Assembly (NCBI GenBank): GCA_902363575.1
Contig: CABJAJ010000002.1
Coordinates: 434,001-498,000, forward strand
Length of the DNA stretch: 64,000 bases
Direction of reading: 5' to 3'
Origin: Rikenellaceae bacterium
GTDB taxonomy: Bacteria > Bacteroidota > Bacteroidia > Bacteroidales > Rikenellaceae
In this document: positions 42,689-50,612 of the stretch, in pieces
How the letters are laid out: each line of letters opens with the position of its first letter
Position numbering within the stretch: the stretch's first letter is position 1
The notes under the pieces: model-generated
The model's input: the letters and a program-made list of their open reading frames with translations, nothing else
The model's database searches: none
Told to the model about the DNA's origin: nothing
Position numbers and translations under genes: made by a program

Positions 42689-43061
42689 TGCGTCTCTTAT
42701 TAAGGAACGGTTCTGTGGCGGCGGCTTCCGTCGCCATGCGCACGGCCTCGTTCACTGTAGGTTCATAATTCTGCAACAGCCATTCGTCCAATTCCTCCTT
42801 GGCGAAATAGACCATTTTACCGCGCGGTTTGTAGTGCGGTATCTCCTTGCTCGATGTGAGCTTGTACAGCATACTTTCAGAAACCCCGATATACATACAG
42901 GCTTCCTGAAACGTGAACACTCTCTTGGTCGTGAAGATGGTATTTTCCAGCAACGTGATACGCTCCAAGAGACTTTCGACCGGTTCCAATTTCTTTAGTA
43001 CCGATTCGATGGCGGCGAGCCGTCCGCTCATCCGCTCCATGAATGTCATTCTATTCGGCAT
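42666..43061 (-). CDS. Helix-turn-helix (excisionase/MerR-like) DNA-binding protein
   Basis: 131 aa from MPNRMTFMERM; a further twelve codons are open upstream. A coiled coil (about 8-42) is followed by a HTH_17-type winged helix (about 45-95): FTFQEACMYIGVSESMLYKLTSSKEIPHYKPRGKMVYF. That pattern is common in Bacteroides xis-like and replication-control proteins. Its position between the integrase region and repA fits either excision control or regulation of rep. It overlaps the downstream repA by 23 bases. Confidence 0.82.
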   Translation of the reverse strand: MPNRMTFMERMSGRLAAIESVLKKLEPVESLLERITLLENTIFTTKRVFTFQEACMYIGVSESMLYKLTSSKEIPHYKPRGKMVYFAKEELDEWLLQNYEPTVNEAVRMATEAAATEPFLNKRRNGKRKKD

Positions 43062-43240
43062 AATAACATGGTTTGATTTTTGACAATGGAGATGCAACCT
43101 CCGTTATGCAGCGCGCTAACGGAGGTCAAAGGTATGTCCGGTAAACGAAGATGCCGTGATTTGGGGAATGATACTATGCGCGTATCATTGCAACTCTCAT
43201 GCTTTTACCTTTCACATACTTCGCTTCTTGTCACTTCCTG

Positions 43241-43945
43241 TCATTCTTTCAGCCGGTCAATGGTCTTTCGGATGCCGTATGCGACCGATGTCATGTTGTT
43301 CTTGATGGATGACAGCGCGGAAGACAGGGTCGATACCGAAACGGAACGTGTCCCGTCCTTGGACTGCAGGAATGCACCCTTGCCGAGAACATTCTGCCAC
43401 CGGGACTGGATAAGCGAGTTTTCAAGAAGCGCGTCGAACAGGATTACCACACGGCGGATATTGTTCACTCGGATGGAAAAGCCTTTCTTACAGGCGAAAA
43501 GAGCCTCCATGTCTTCAATGCGTACAGAAACACAGAACAGATGATAAGTATTGGCACAAGCCACAATACTTTCCATCTGTTCCGGGGTAAAATCACAGCC
43601 AAAAGAAAGGGAGAGATCTGCCGGTCGGTCAATGTGGGGCGGACCGAGCGGAGGCAACGATTCCGAGGTATCATACATCCGTTTCAGCTTCATGCACTCG
43701 TCAAACGTGAAATTCGGCGTAGCAAAGCAAATCTGGACGAAACGGGCGTACTCGGTCAGCAGCCCCTTGACGATGTGGATGTTCATTTCGTGGCAGTTCC
43801 GGCAGGCCGCATGGTCGCAGTCTATGTACCGGTGTCCGTTTACGAAATCGTCCACATAACGGTGGTACTGTTTACCACCCGACACAACATCGTGGAGATA
43901 AACTGTTTTTGCTTCGGTTAGCAGGGCGAAAAGTTCATTCGCCAC
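43241..43945 (-). CDS. Integrase-adjacent ICE protein, unknown function
   Basis: 234 aa from a GTG at 43945. A Cys/His cluster (DCDHAACRNCHE) lies near 43-54 and could bind a metal. The rest is a helical protein with no family I recognise. The start is doubtful. The coding character continues upstream in the same frame (FSLFGGSQHLQHFAAEKD) as far as a TGA at 44020, and an ATG at 44021 lies one base out of frame. Either the GTG is used, or a frameshift interrupts the natural start. It is read after the integrase gene in the same direction. Confidence 0.65.
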   Translation of the reverse strand: MANELFALLTEAKTVYLHDVVSGGKQYHRYVDDFVNGHRYIDCDHAACRNCHEMNIHIVKGLLTEYARFVQICFATPNFTFDECMKLKRMYDTSESLPPLGPPHIDRPADLSLSFGCDFTPEQMESIVACANTYHLFCVSVRIEDMEALFACKKGFSIRVNNIRRVVILFDALLENSLIQSRWQNVLGKGAFLQSKDGTRSVSVSTLSSALSSIKNNMTSVAYGIRKTIDRLKE

Positions 43946-44144
43946 ATCCTTCTCCGCAGCGAAGTGCTGCAGGTGTTGGCTCCCTCCAAAAAGAGAGAAG
44001 GCCGTCTTCAGGTCTTTTCATGTCGATTTACCTTTTTGAGTTTATAATATGTGATGAAAGCATTAACTTCGGTTGCGTTCACAACCGGAGCAATGCCATA
44101 AATTGATGTTTGTAAATTAGACATGAACCACATAGTGCCGTCAA

Positions 44145-45290
44145 TTAGTGAAACAAACCGTTTACAAGATTCACTGCCTCGTCCTTCTTCTTGTTGATAA
44201 TCTTGGCATACACCTGTGTCATTTTTACGTCGGCATGACCGAGCAACTTCGAGACGGTATATAAATCCGCGCCGAGCGTCAGCATCATGGTGGCGAATGT
44301 ATGCCGGCTGGTGTGATAGGAGAACCGCTTGGAGATTCCGGCTGCTTTCGCCCAAGGTTTGAGCTGCATCCTGATTGTATTGGCGGACGGCAGGTCGAAC
44401 ACATTATCTTCCGATGATTTTCCCCCACGTTCCGGCATCCACTTCAACGCTTCAGGAGAGAGGGGCAGGTAAATAGGCTCTTTGGTCTTTTTCATGGACA
44501 CGGCCAAACGGTACTGTCCCCGGTCAACGAACACGTCTTTCCATTTCAACTTGATTATATCGCTGATGCGCAATCCGCAGAAGCAGGAGAACAGATACGC
44601 GCATTTTACTATCTCGTATTCCTCGTGGGGCATAGGAGTGTCAATCAACGCCTGTACCTCTTCGATGGTCATGTACGACCGCATACTCTCCGGCTTACGG
44701 ATTTTCTCCGACTTCTCAAGCTCGTTGAAAGGGTTGGCCTTCATCTTTTTCTTCCTGACGGCAGAGTTCAACGCACCGTTCAACGCACGGTAATAATTGT
44801 GAAGCGTGTAGTTTGATATGTCCTTGCCTTTCGGATGATATTCCGTCAACAGATAAGTGATGTAGCCCCGGCAGAAGTCCCCGTCAATCTGATCCAGTGT
44901 GACCATTTCTCCGGCATAGTCTTTCAGTATGCGCATGGCAATCTTGATTTGGTTGCCGTCTTTCTTGCCCGCACTCTCTTGGGCTTCCATGTAAACCTTC
45001 ATCCAGTCCAACAGATAAGTCTTGTCCTTACGGAATACGATTCCTGCCTCATTGCTGGTCAGTTCGATAATACGTTTCGACTTGATGGCATTGGCGGCAT
45101 CCATTGTCGCCTGATTCTGCCTACGGGCATTATTATCCGTCTCCGGGATAATATACATCTTGAGGTATTCATACGTCCGCTTTCCATCGCGGTATATATC
45201 CAGATATAGACTCTTGCTGCCATCGCTCAACGGCTTCATCCGAAGACGAATCGGCTCTTTGACTTTTGTATGATTCTTAACTCGTGCCAT
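44145..45290 (-). CDS. int: Tyrosine recombinase (ICE integrase)
   Basis: 381 aa from MARVKNHTKV. The start is supported by AAAGGA about ten bases upstream; an open stretch further upstream is AT-rich and not coding. An N-terminal arm-binding region is followed by the SAM-like core-binding domain (about 95-200). The catalytic domain has R in CGLRISD (near 240), H-x-x-R in YHTSRHTF (near 326), H in LLGHAD (near 348) and the nucleophile Y in QVYAK (near 359). It integrates and excises the ICE. It is the last gene before the chromosome, as usual for this class. Confidence 0.95.
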   Translation of the reverse strand: MARVKNHTKVKEPIRLRMKPLSDGSKSLYLDIYRDGKRTYEYLKMYIIPETDNNARRQNQATMDAANAIKSKRIIELTSNEAGIVFRKDKTYLLDWMKVYMEAQESAGKKDGNQIKIAMRILKDYAGEMVTLDQIDGDFCRGYITYLLTEYHPKGKDISNYTLHNYYRALNGALNSAVRKKKMKANPFNELEKSEKIRKPESMRSYMTIEEVQALIDTPMPHEEYEIVKCAYLFSCFCGLRISDIIKLKWKDVFVDRGQYRLAVSMKKTKEPIYLPLSPEALKWMPERGGKSSEDNVFDLPSANTIRMQLKPWAKAAGISKRFSYHTSRHTFATMMLTLGADLYTVSKLLGHADVKMTQVYAKIINKKKDEAVNLVNGLFH

Positions 45291-45695
45291 AGGGATTCCT
45301 TTCTCATTTTTCCTATTGCAAATATACGGATAAGTATCGAGATTAAGAAACAAATAAGAAACAAAATTGCACCAAATAAGAGCCAATTCACTGAAAGTAC
45401 TGAAAACAACTGAAAATAAAAATAGGCTTATAAAACACTGATTTATAGCTTATTTATTATCACTTTATTGGGTGTTGTTTGCATTTTGTATATATACTGC
45501 GTAAATCTGGAAAATTTCATTCAAGTAGCTGGAATAAAGTTTGACGCTCACGTGTTTCACGTGGGCTTTATTCTTTTATTAGCTACTTGGGTATTCCAGA
45601 ACCTCGACAAGCGGATACAAGGATTTTGTCCCACGTTTTTTATGTCTTCGTAAAATGAACCGCCATGGGACTGGCACAGTTTTATCAAGACAACC
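45291..45695. other. ICE-chromosome junction region (attachment-site region)
   Basis: About 400 bases without a gene, AT-rich to about 45,650 and then GC-rich. It must contain the integrase promoter and the att site. AATCTGGAAAAT at 45504-45515 is close to the AATCTGNAAAT target consensus I recall for the Bacteroides element CTnBST, but with one mismatch. A strong hairpin, GCTCACGTG (45546-45554) with CACGTGGGC (45558-45566) followed by a T-rich run, lies next to it. No tRNA gene was seen. The junction cannot be fixed without the other end. Confidence 0.5.
45546..45580 (+). terminator. Hairpin with T-rich tail near the ICE end
   Basis: A nine-base-pair stem (one G-T) with a three-base loop is followed by TTTATTCTTTTATT. 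No plus-strand gene of the ICE ends here. It may therefore protect the element's end from chromosomal read-through, or be part of the att region. Confidence 0.5.
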
Positions 45696-46472
45696 ATGAA
45701 GAAACTTTTTATGCTCGGTTTGTGCATTGCGGTACTCTCGTCGTGTGCAACGATCTTCAACGGGTCCAAAGCCCGTGTGGTGCTGGCCGACGATAACGTC
45801 ACCGATCCCGTCGATCTGACCATCGACGGCGCGAAGTACCCCAACGTCCTCTTACCTGCCCGCGTAAAAATCAAACGGGGTTTCAAGGATACCCGGGTAA
45901 TCGCGGAAGCCAGGGGCTACCACGCCTCCTCGGTCGATATTCACAAGAAATTCAACGGCACAACGCTGTGGAATATCCTGCTGGGCGGTATTCCCGGCAT
46001 GGCCGTGGATGCGGCGACCGGCGCCATGATGAAACCGGAGTCGAACTATTACGACCTGAACATGCAACCGGCCACGTTGCGAAATTACGTCGAAGATCCG
46101 ACCATCATGGCAGGAGAGGCATCGAACGCGGTCAGCCGCGACAACCCCGGACAGACCGCGCTCGAACGCACGATCATACGCTGGTATTTCGACTCCGACC
46201 CCAGAGGAGCACGCATCTACTGGCGGGTCGTGTCGAGCATCCCCGCCGTGGTGAAGAACACCAACGAAACCTACCTGATGACCACTCCCTTCGAGGAGAC
46301 CCGGTCGTTCAACATCCTCGGACTGACCTACGAAAACGCACGGGACGTGCAGATCGAAATCAAGGTCAGCAAGAAAGGGTACGAAGATCAGGTAAAACGC
46401 TTCAACGTCCGCCAGGCGATCGACCAGCAGGAGATCAGCGGATTCTTTGAAATGGTCGAAAAAGCAGAATAA
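45696..46472 (+). CDS. Lipoprotein with PEGA-like domain and duplicated C-terminal domain
   Basis: 258 aa. The lipoprotein signal (about 1-17) has the lipobox LSSC. Residues 25-125 look like the PEGA-type beta domain (VDLTIDGAKYPNVLLPARV, then a GG-containing hydrophobic turn LLGGIPGMAVDAATG). Residues about 133-258 form a second domain that is copied almost exactly in the next gene. Function unknown; probably attached to the outer membrane. It is the first gene clearly on the chromosomal side. Confidence 0.8.
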   Translation: MKKLFMLGLCIAVLSSCATIFNGSKARVVLADDNVTDPVDLTIDGAKYPNVLLPARVKIKRGFKDTRVIAEARGYHASSVDIHKKFNGTTLWNILLGGIPGMAVDAATGAMMKPESNYYDLNMQPATLRNYVEDPTIMAGEASNAVSRDNPGQTALERTIIRWYFDSDPRGARIYWRVVSSIPAVVKNTNETYLMTTPFEETRSFNILGLTYENARDVQIEIKVSKKGYEDQVKRFNVRQAIDQQEISGFFEMVEKAE

Positions 46473-47024
46473 CCAACAGACTTCCCCGAACCAAAAAATC
46501 GACAACATGAAACGACAGATTTCAGTTTTCCTCCTCATCCTGGCCACCGTATTCCCGGCCATATTCATCACCTCCTGCTCGCCGGTCAAATCGCTTCGCA
46601 GAACGCCCCCACGCCCGGCAGCCGGCACGTACAACGCTTCGCCTTACCGACAGGACCCGACCATCATGGCAGGTGAGGCGTCGAACATGGTCAGTCGCGA
46701 CAACCCCGGACAGACCGCACTCGAACGCACCGTGATACGCTGGTATTTCGACTCCGACCCCAGAGGAGCACGCATCTACTGGCGGGTCGTGTCGAGCATC
46801 CCCGCCGTGGTGAAGAACACCAACGAAACCTACCTGATGACCACTCCCTTCGAGGAGACCCGGTCGTTCAACATCCTCGGGCTGACCTACGAGAATGCAC
46901 GGGACGTGCAGATCGAAATCAAGGTCAGCAAGAAAGGGTACGAAGATCAGGTAAAACGATTCAACGTACGTCAAGCGATCGACCAGCAGGAGATCAGCGG
47001 ATTCTTTGAAATGATTGCCAAAGA
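46096..47024 (+). repeat. Direct repeat of about 370 bp (46096-46465 and 46655-47024)
   Basis: The two copies lie 559 bases apart in the same orientation. I count roughly 15-20 differences in all. The stretch starting CGCTGGTATTTCGACTCC at 46179 and 46738 is identical for about 140 bases. The repeat covers the shared domain of two neighbouring lipoprotein genes and ends near both stop codons. Confidence 0.8.
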
Positions 47025-47031
47025 GGAATAA
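46507..47031 (+). CDS. Lipoprotein consisting of the duplicated C-terminal domain
   Basis: 174 aa from MKRQISVFLL. The signal peptide and lipobox (TSCSP, about 22-26) are followed by a short Pro/Arg linker and a domain nearly identical to residues about 133-255 of the preceding lipoprotein. It lacks the PEGA-like part. The near-identity at DNA level points to a recent duplication or gene conversion. It is 34 bases downstream of the first copy and ends at a terminator. Confidence 0.8.
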   Translation: MKRQISVFLLILATVFPAIFITSCSPVKSLRRTPPRPAAGTYNASPYRQDPTIMAGEASNMVSRDNPGQTALERTVIRWYFDSDPRGARIYWRVVSSIPAVVKNTNETYLMTTPFEETRSFNILGLTYENARDVQIEIKVSKKGYEDQVKRFNVRQAIDQQEISGFFEMIAKEE

Positions 47032-47040
47032 CATCATCCG

Positions 47041-47067
47041 GGGCGGGAGTATTTCCCGCCCTTTTTC
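47041..47067 (+). terminator. Terminator after the lipoprotein pair
   Basis: GGGCGGGA (47041-47048) pairs with TCCCGCCC (47054-47061), loop of five bases, followed by TTTTTC. It lies nine bases after the stop codon. Confidence 0.75.
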
Positions 47068-47255
47068 TCCGCTTCCTCCCCGCGAATCGAACCTTCTGCG
47101 GCCCCTCGCCGAACCAACACGCCCGACAATGCGGAATGTCCTTTTTCCGAAAGAGAGTTCAAACCGGATCGCTCCGCCGGGCCGATAGCCTGACCGGTTG
47201 GCCGGGTAAAGCGGATTTAATCTGCTTCGGCAGAACAACATGCCGACTATTTTGC

Positions 47256-47263
47256 TATATTTG
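47256..47263 (+). promoter_or_regulatory. -7 element upstream of the BACON lipoprotein
   Basis: TATATTTG fits TAnnTTTG and lies 68 bases before the start codon at 47331. No clear TTTG is found 19-21 bases further upstream. The rest of the 47068-47255 gap shows no gene. Confidence 0.45.
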
Positions 47264-47330
47264 TTTGACGGCACCGCCATACCCGCCCCACGGGGCGACG
47301 ATGGATAGTATTCACCTAAACTATTTACGT

Positions 47331-47723
47331 ATGAAAAAAACCTTGTTATTCGCATGGGCGCTTCCGCTGCTGGCCGGCGGTTGCAGCGACTCGCAGACCC
47401 AGCCGCCCGGTCCCGAGCCGGAAACCCCGACGCTCGCACTCCGCTGCGAGGATGCACACGTCACGCTCTCCGATGAGGGGCGCGCCGCCCTGCTGGAAGC
47501 GCCGGCAACCGGATTGGATGCCGTGGTTTTCACCGTCCTGACCAACCAGGAGGATTTCGATGCCGCACCCGAATCCGAATGTGGGTGGATTACGCTCACT
47601 AAGGAGGTACACTCCCTGCGCCTCGCCGTGGCGCAGAATTCTGCCACAGAGCCGCGCGACTGCCGCATACGCCTGACCGCCCCGATTCATGGGGGGGGGA
47701 ATCCCCGACCGCTGAAGCGGTAA
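47331..47723 (+). CDS. BACON-domain surface lipoprotein, 5' part (frame closed by a nine-G tract)
   Basis: 130 aa as sequenced, from MKKTLLFAWA. The lipobox GGC (about 16-18) is followed by a Pro-rich linker and a BACON-like domain (about 33-122) containing CGWITLTKEVHSLRLAVAQN. The frame ends GGGNPRPLKR-stop directly after the G tract (47691-47699). With ten or seven Gs it would continue as GESPTAEAVITVRQDAA into the next reading frame and yield one protein of about 535 aa ending at 48937. The gene is therefore either phase-variable and off here, frameshifted, or subject to a sequencing error in the homopolymer. Confidence 0.75.
   Translation: MKKTLLFAWALPLLAGGCSDSQTQPPGPEPETPTLALRCEDAHVTLSDEGRAALLEAPATGLDAVVFTVLTNQEDFDAAPESECGWITLTKEVHSLRLAVAQNSATEPRDCRIRLTAPIHGGGNPRPLKR
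47691..47699 (+). other. Nine-G homopolymer in coding sequence (candidate phase-variation switch)
   Basis: Nine consecutive G interrupt a gene that is otherwise continuous in homology: BACON domain before and after, PKD and LRR further on. The downstream frame is +2 relative to the upstream frame, so one extra G or two fewer restores it. Poly-G tracts of this length are prone to slipped-strand mispairing and serve as contingency switches in other bacteria. Confidence 0.6.
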
Positions 47724-48937
47724 TCACCGTCCGCCAGGACGCCGCAGCCCCCGCAACGCTCGTTCTCGACACAGACGAAGCGACTTTCCCGCCCGAAGGG
47801 GGCACCCTCACCATCCCGTTTCAGACCAACCAAACCCGAATCGTCTGGCAGGAACCGCCCGGCTGGATCACCGTGGAACGACAGGACGATGCCCTGCTCG
47901 TTACGGCCACGGGCAACGATACCGGAGCCGCTCGCACTGCCGGGCTGACCGTCACCGCCGGTTCGGACGACAACACGACCACAGCCGCCGTCCGCTTCAC
48001 GCAGGAGGCGCTGCCGCCCCCCGTAACCAATGCGTTCGTCTATACCGTCCGCACATCGCAGGCCGGGCAGGAAGTGTCCCTGCCGGCAATGGGCTCGACC
48101 GACGAAACGGTTTCCTTCGTCATCGACCACGGTGACGGCACGCCCGCCGAGACTGTCACGGAGCCTTTGACGAGCGCCATGAAGCACACCTATGCAGAGC
48201 CGGGGGATTACCAAGTCAGCATCGTCACCGAAAACCGGATCGCATCGTTTTCGATGGCGAAGCACAAAGAGGTGGTTCGCATCGACGACAACCAGACGGA
48301 CTGGTCGGGCATTGCCTCGCTCAACCAGGCGTTCTGGCAATGCAGCGCACTCGAGGCGGTTTGCGCAAACCTCTTCTTGACCTGCACGGAGGTAACCGAG
48401 ACCACGCGCGTCTTCATGGACTGCAAAGCGCTCCGCGAGGCTCCGGCCCGTCTGTTCGCCGCGTGCGCCCGAACCGAGACTTTTGAATACTGCTTCCGCG
48501 GATGCGCAGCGCTCGAGACCATCGGGCAGGGGCTCTTTGCCGGCTGCGCCAAAGTCCGCTATTACGACGGCTGCTTCATCGACTGCGGGTCGCTCAAGGC
48601 GATTCCCGAGGGGTTGTTCGACGACAGCCCCGAGGCGTGCGGCTTCAACTACACCTTCCAGAACAACGCTTCTCTCGCCTCCATACCCGCCGGGCTCTTC
48701 GACCACTGCAAGGGCATTACCGGCCTCGACTTCTGTTTCTCGCGCTGCACGGGACTCTCAGGCGAATCGCCCTACACCATGCACGGCGAAACCAAAGTCC
48801 ACCTTTATGAGCGGGAGCGCTATCCCGACTACTATCCCACTCCGCCCATGACCGCCATGGCCTGCTTCATGGAGTGCCGCGGACTGAGCGACGCGGCTTA
48901 CATGGCCCTCAACTATCCGGATTGGATCAACTATTAA
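47700..48937 (+). CDS. 3' part of the BACON/PKD/LRR lipoprotein (out of frame; ATG-started frame begins 47873)
   Basis: Reading from 47700 there is no ATG until 47873, but the protein-like sequence starts right after the G tract. It has a second BACON domain (ATLVLDTDEATFPPEGGTL, WITVERQDDALLV), then a PKD-like domain (VIDHGDGTPAETV, then HTYAEPGDYQVSI). A BspA-like leucine-rich region follows with at least six repeats of the form F..C.ALE.IP.GLF..C. Such proteins are surface-exposed in Bacteroidetes and often bind glycans or host proteins. Alone it has no signal peptide, so it is probably not functional without the 5' part. Confidence 0.72.
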
Positions 48938-48953
48938 CCAGCAACCATCGAAC

Positions 48954-50465
48954 ATGAAAAACCACTTTTTCACCCTGCTCGCCGTCCTGCTGACGGCACT
49001 TCTGACCCTTCCCGCCTGCTCCGATTCGGAATCCCCGACCCCTCCGGTCCCCGGGCCGGACGAACCGGTCCGCGCGACCTTCACCCATGCACTCACGCTC
49101 AAGTATTACGGCAACAAATACGGGAACGACGCGGGCAACTACCTGCTCGAGCTGACCACCGCGGACGGCAGCCAAAGCCTGACGCTCGATTTCTCCGCCT
49201 CGGCTCTGACCGACAATCCCTCCTCGCCGCAGCCCGAAGCGGGCGATTACGTCCTGGCCGCGGCAGGTGCACGCACCGGGATGACCTTCGACGGCGGCGC
49301 AAGCGACTGGGTCGTGACCGAGGGGATGCAAGAAACCCGCTACCGCTTTACCGGCGGCAGCTTCAGCCTCTCCCGGGACGGCGCGGACTATGCCCTCAAA
49401 GGGAATTTCACGGCCGGGGACAACCGTTTTGAATGTACTTACGACGGCCCCCTCACCTTCGAGAACTGTTCGGACGACGAGATCGACCCCGAGGCGATCG
49501 TCTGCCTGGGAGCTTACGGAACCTATTACGGCCATTTCTACTGTCCCGAAGCGTACGATTATTATCTGGTCATCTTCGACACCAAACACGCGCAGACGGG
49601 CGATCCCTATAACTACCGCATCGCGCTGGACTTCCACAGCCTCGCACCCGTCGGCGACCGGATGCCGCAGGAGGGCACCTACCCCATCGATGCTGAGCTG
49701 GTATTCGATCCGGGAACCATGGTGCCGGGCCACCTAAACGAGAACTGGGGCATCGACGGAAGCTACTGGTCGGTACCCAAGGAGGGCGGCGGCTCGACCA
49801 TGTTCCCCATCACGCAGGGCTCCTTTACCTTCGCCCGGCGCGACGGCGTGTACCTCCTCTTCGGGACACTGGCCGACGGACAGGGCAATGAGATCAGCTT
49901 CACCTATGAGGGCGACCTTAACTTCAACGACGACTCCGACGACTCGCCCGTCAGCCGGCTCGAAGCCGACCGAGCGATGGGTTCGCTCTACCACGCCCGG
50001 GCCCGGCAGGAGCCCGCGTCCGACTACACCGTCTGGAGCGTTTACCTCTACACCGAGGAATCCTGGACTTCGCAGGGCGAAACGGGAGATCACCTCAAAC
50101 TGCAACTGGTTGCGCCGACCGACGCGCAATCCCTGCCCGCGGGCACCTATTCCGTCACCGTGACCAACCACCCGGCTCTCGGGGGATTCCTGCCGGGGTA
50201 TATCTATGCCGACCGCCGGGCGTTGGGCACATGGCTGGTGCGCAACTCCAGCGAAATCGTCGCCCCGTTGATCGACGGCACGGTGACGGTCGCCGACACC
50301 GACGGGGACAACTATCGGATCGAATTCGACCTTACGGACGACGCCGCACCCGCGCACCGCCTGACGGGCTCCTACGCGGGGGCGATCGAGGCGATCGAGA
50401 CAACCTCGGCCCTCGGCCTCTCCCGGTCCGCATCGCAGCCGGCCCCCGACCGCAACGCGCGATAA
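48954..50465 (+). CDS. Three-repeat lipoprotein, unknown function
   Basis: 503 aa. The lipobox PAC (about 20-22) is followed by a Ser/Pro linker and three repeats of a beta-rich unit (about 40-175, 180-320, 335-480). Each has a Y-rich strand (LTLKYYGNKYG; GTYYGHFYCPEAYDYYLVIF; SDYTVWSVYLYT). Each then has a G-x-Y stretch (PEAGDYVL, PQEGTYPI, LPAGTYSV), and a final F-x-G-(D/P/S)-(L/Y). It follows the BACON gene by 16 bases in the same direction, so both are probably displayed together on the outer membrane. No family name is known to me. Confidence 0.78.
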   Translation: MKNHFFTLLAVLLTALLTLPACSDSESPTPPVPGPDEPVRATFTHALTLKYYGNKYGNDAGNYLLELTTADGSQSLTLDFSASALTDNPSSPQPEAGDYVLAAAGARTGMTFDGGASDWVVTEGMQETRYRFTGGSFSLSRDGADYALKGNFTAGDNRFECTYDGPLTFENCSDDEIDPEAIVCLGAYGTYYGHFYCPEAYDYYLVIFDTKHAQTGDPYNYRIALDFHSLAPVGDRMPQEGTYPIDAELVFDPGTMVPGHLNENWGIDGSYWSVPKEGGGSTMFPITQGSFTFARRDGVYLLFGTLADGQGNEISFTYEGDLNFNDDSDDSPVSRLEADRAMGSLYHARARQEPASDYTVWSVYLYTEESWTSQGETGDHLKLQLVAPTDAQSLPAGTYSVTVTNHPALGGFLPGYIYADRRALGTWLVRNSSEIVAPLIDGTVTVADTDGDNYRIEFDLTDDAAPAHRLTGSYAGAIEAIETTSALGLSRSASQPAPDRNAR

Positions 50466-50485
50466 CCTCTCAGAATGCCTGTCAT

Positions 50486-50520
50486 CCCCGCGACGATCGG
50501 ATCCGTCGCGGGGATTTTTC
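50486..50520 (+). terminator. Terminator after the three-repeat lipoprotein
   Basis: CCCCGCGACG (50486-50495) and CGTCGCGGGG (50504-50513) are perfect reverse complements with an eight-base loop, followed by ATTTTTCC. Confidence 0.85.
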
Positions 50521-50582
50521 CGTTCCCTGACGCCCGCAGCGGTTAAAATGCCCTTCGGGCGGGGATTTTAGCAAAATCTTTG

Positions 50583-50590
50583 TATCTTTG
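50583..50590 (+). promoter_or_regulatory. -7 element of the era promoter
   Basis: TATCTTTG fits TAnnTTTG and lies 22 bases before the era start codon. The upstream TTTG is not clear. Confidence 0.5.
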
Positions 50591-50612
50591 TCGATCAACA
50601 CCTATCGGCCTT

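Larger units (their letters stand above)
1..45500. mobile_element. Integrative and conjugative element (Bacteroidales conjugative transposon), right-hand part
   Basis: A tyrosine integrase, replication genes, a full Bacteroides-type tra operon, a T4CP, partition genes and cargo form one continuous block. Its base composition is clearly more AT-rich than the sequence right of about 45,660. The element runs off the left edge, so only its right end (near the integrase) is in the window. The exact right boundary is not resolved: it lies between the integrase start at 45290 and the first chromosomal gene at 45696. No relaxase is visible, so the mobilisation gene is probably left of position 1. The end coordinate given is approximate. 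Confidence 0.93.

Noticed and set aside
45468..45653. 61-codon frame at the ICE end
   Set aside because: It spans the hairpin and att-like region, is AT-rich and has no homology I recognise.
45291..45695. tRNA gene as ICE integration target
   Set aside because: No cloverleaf or 3' tRNA end could be found in the junction region.
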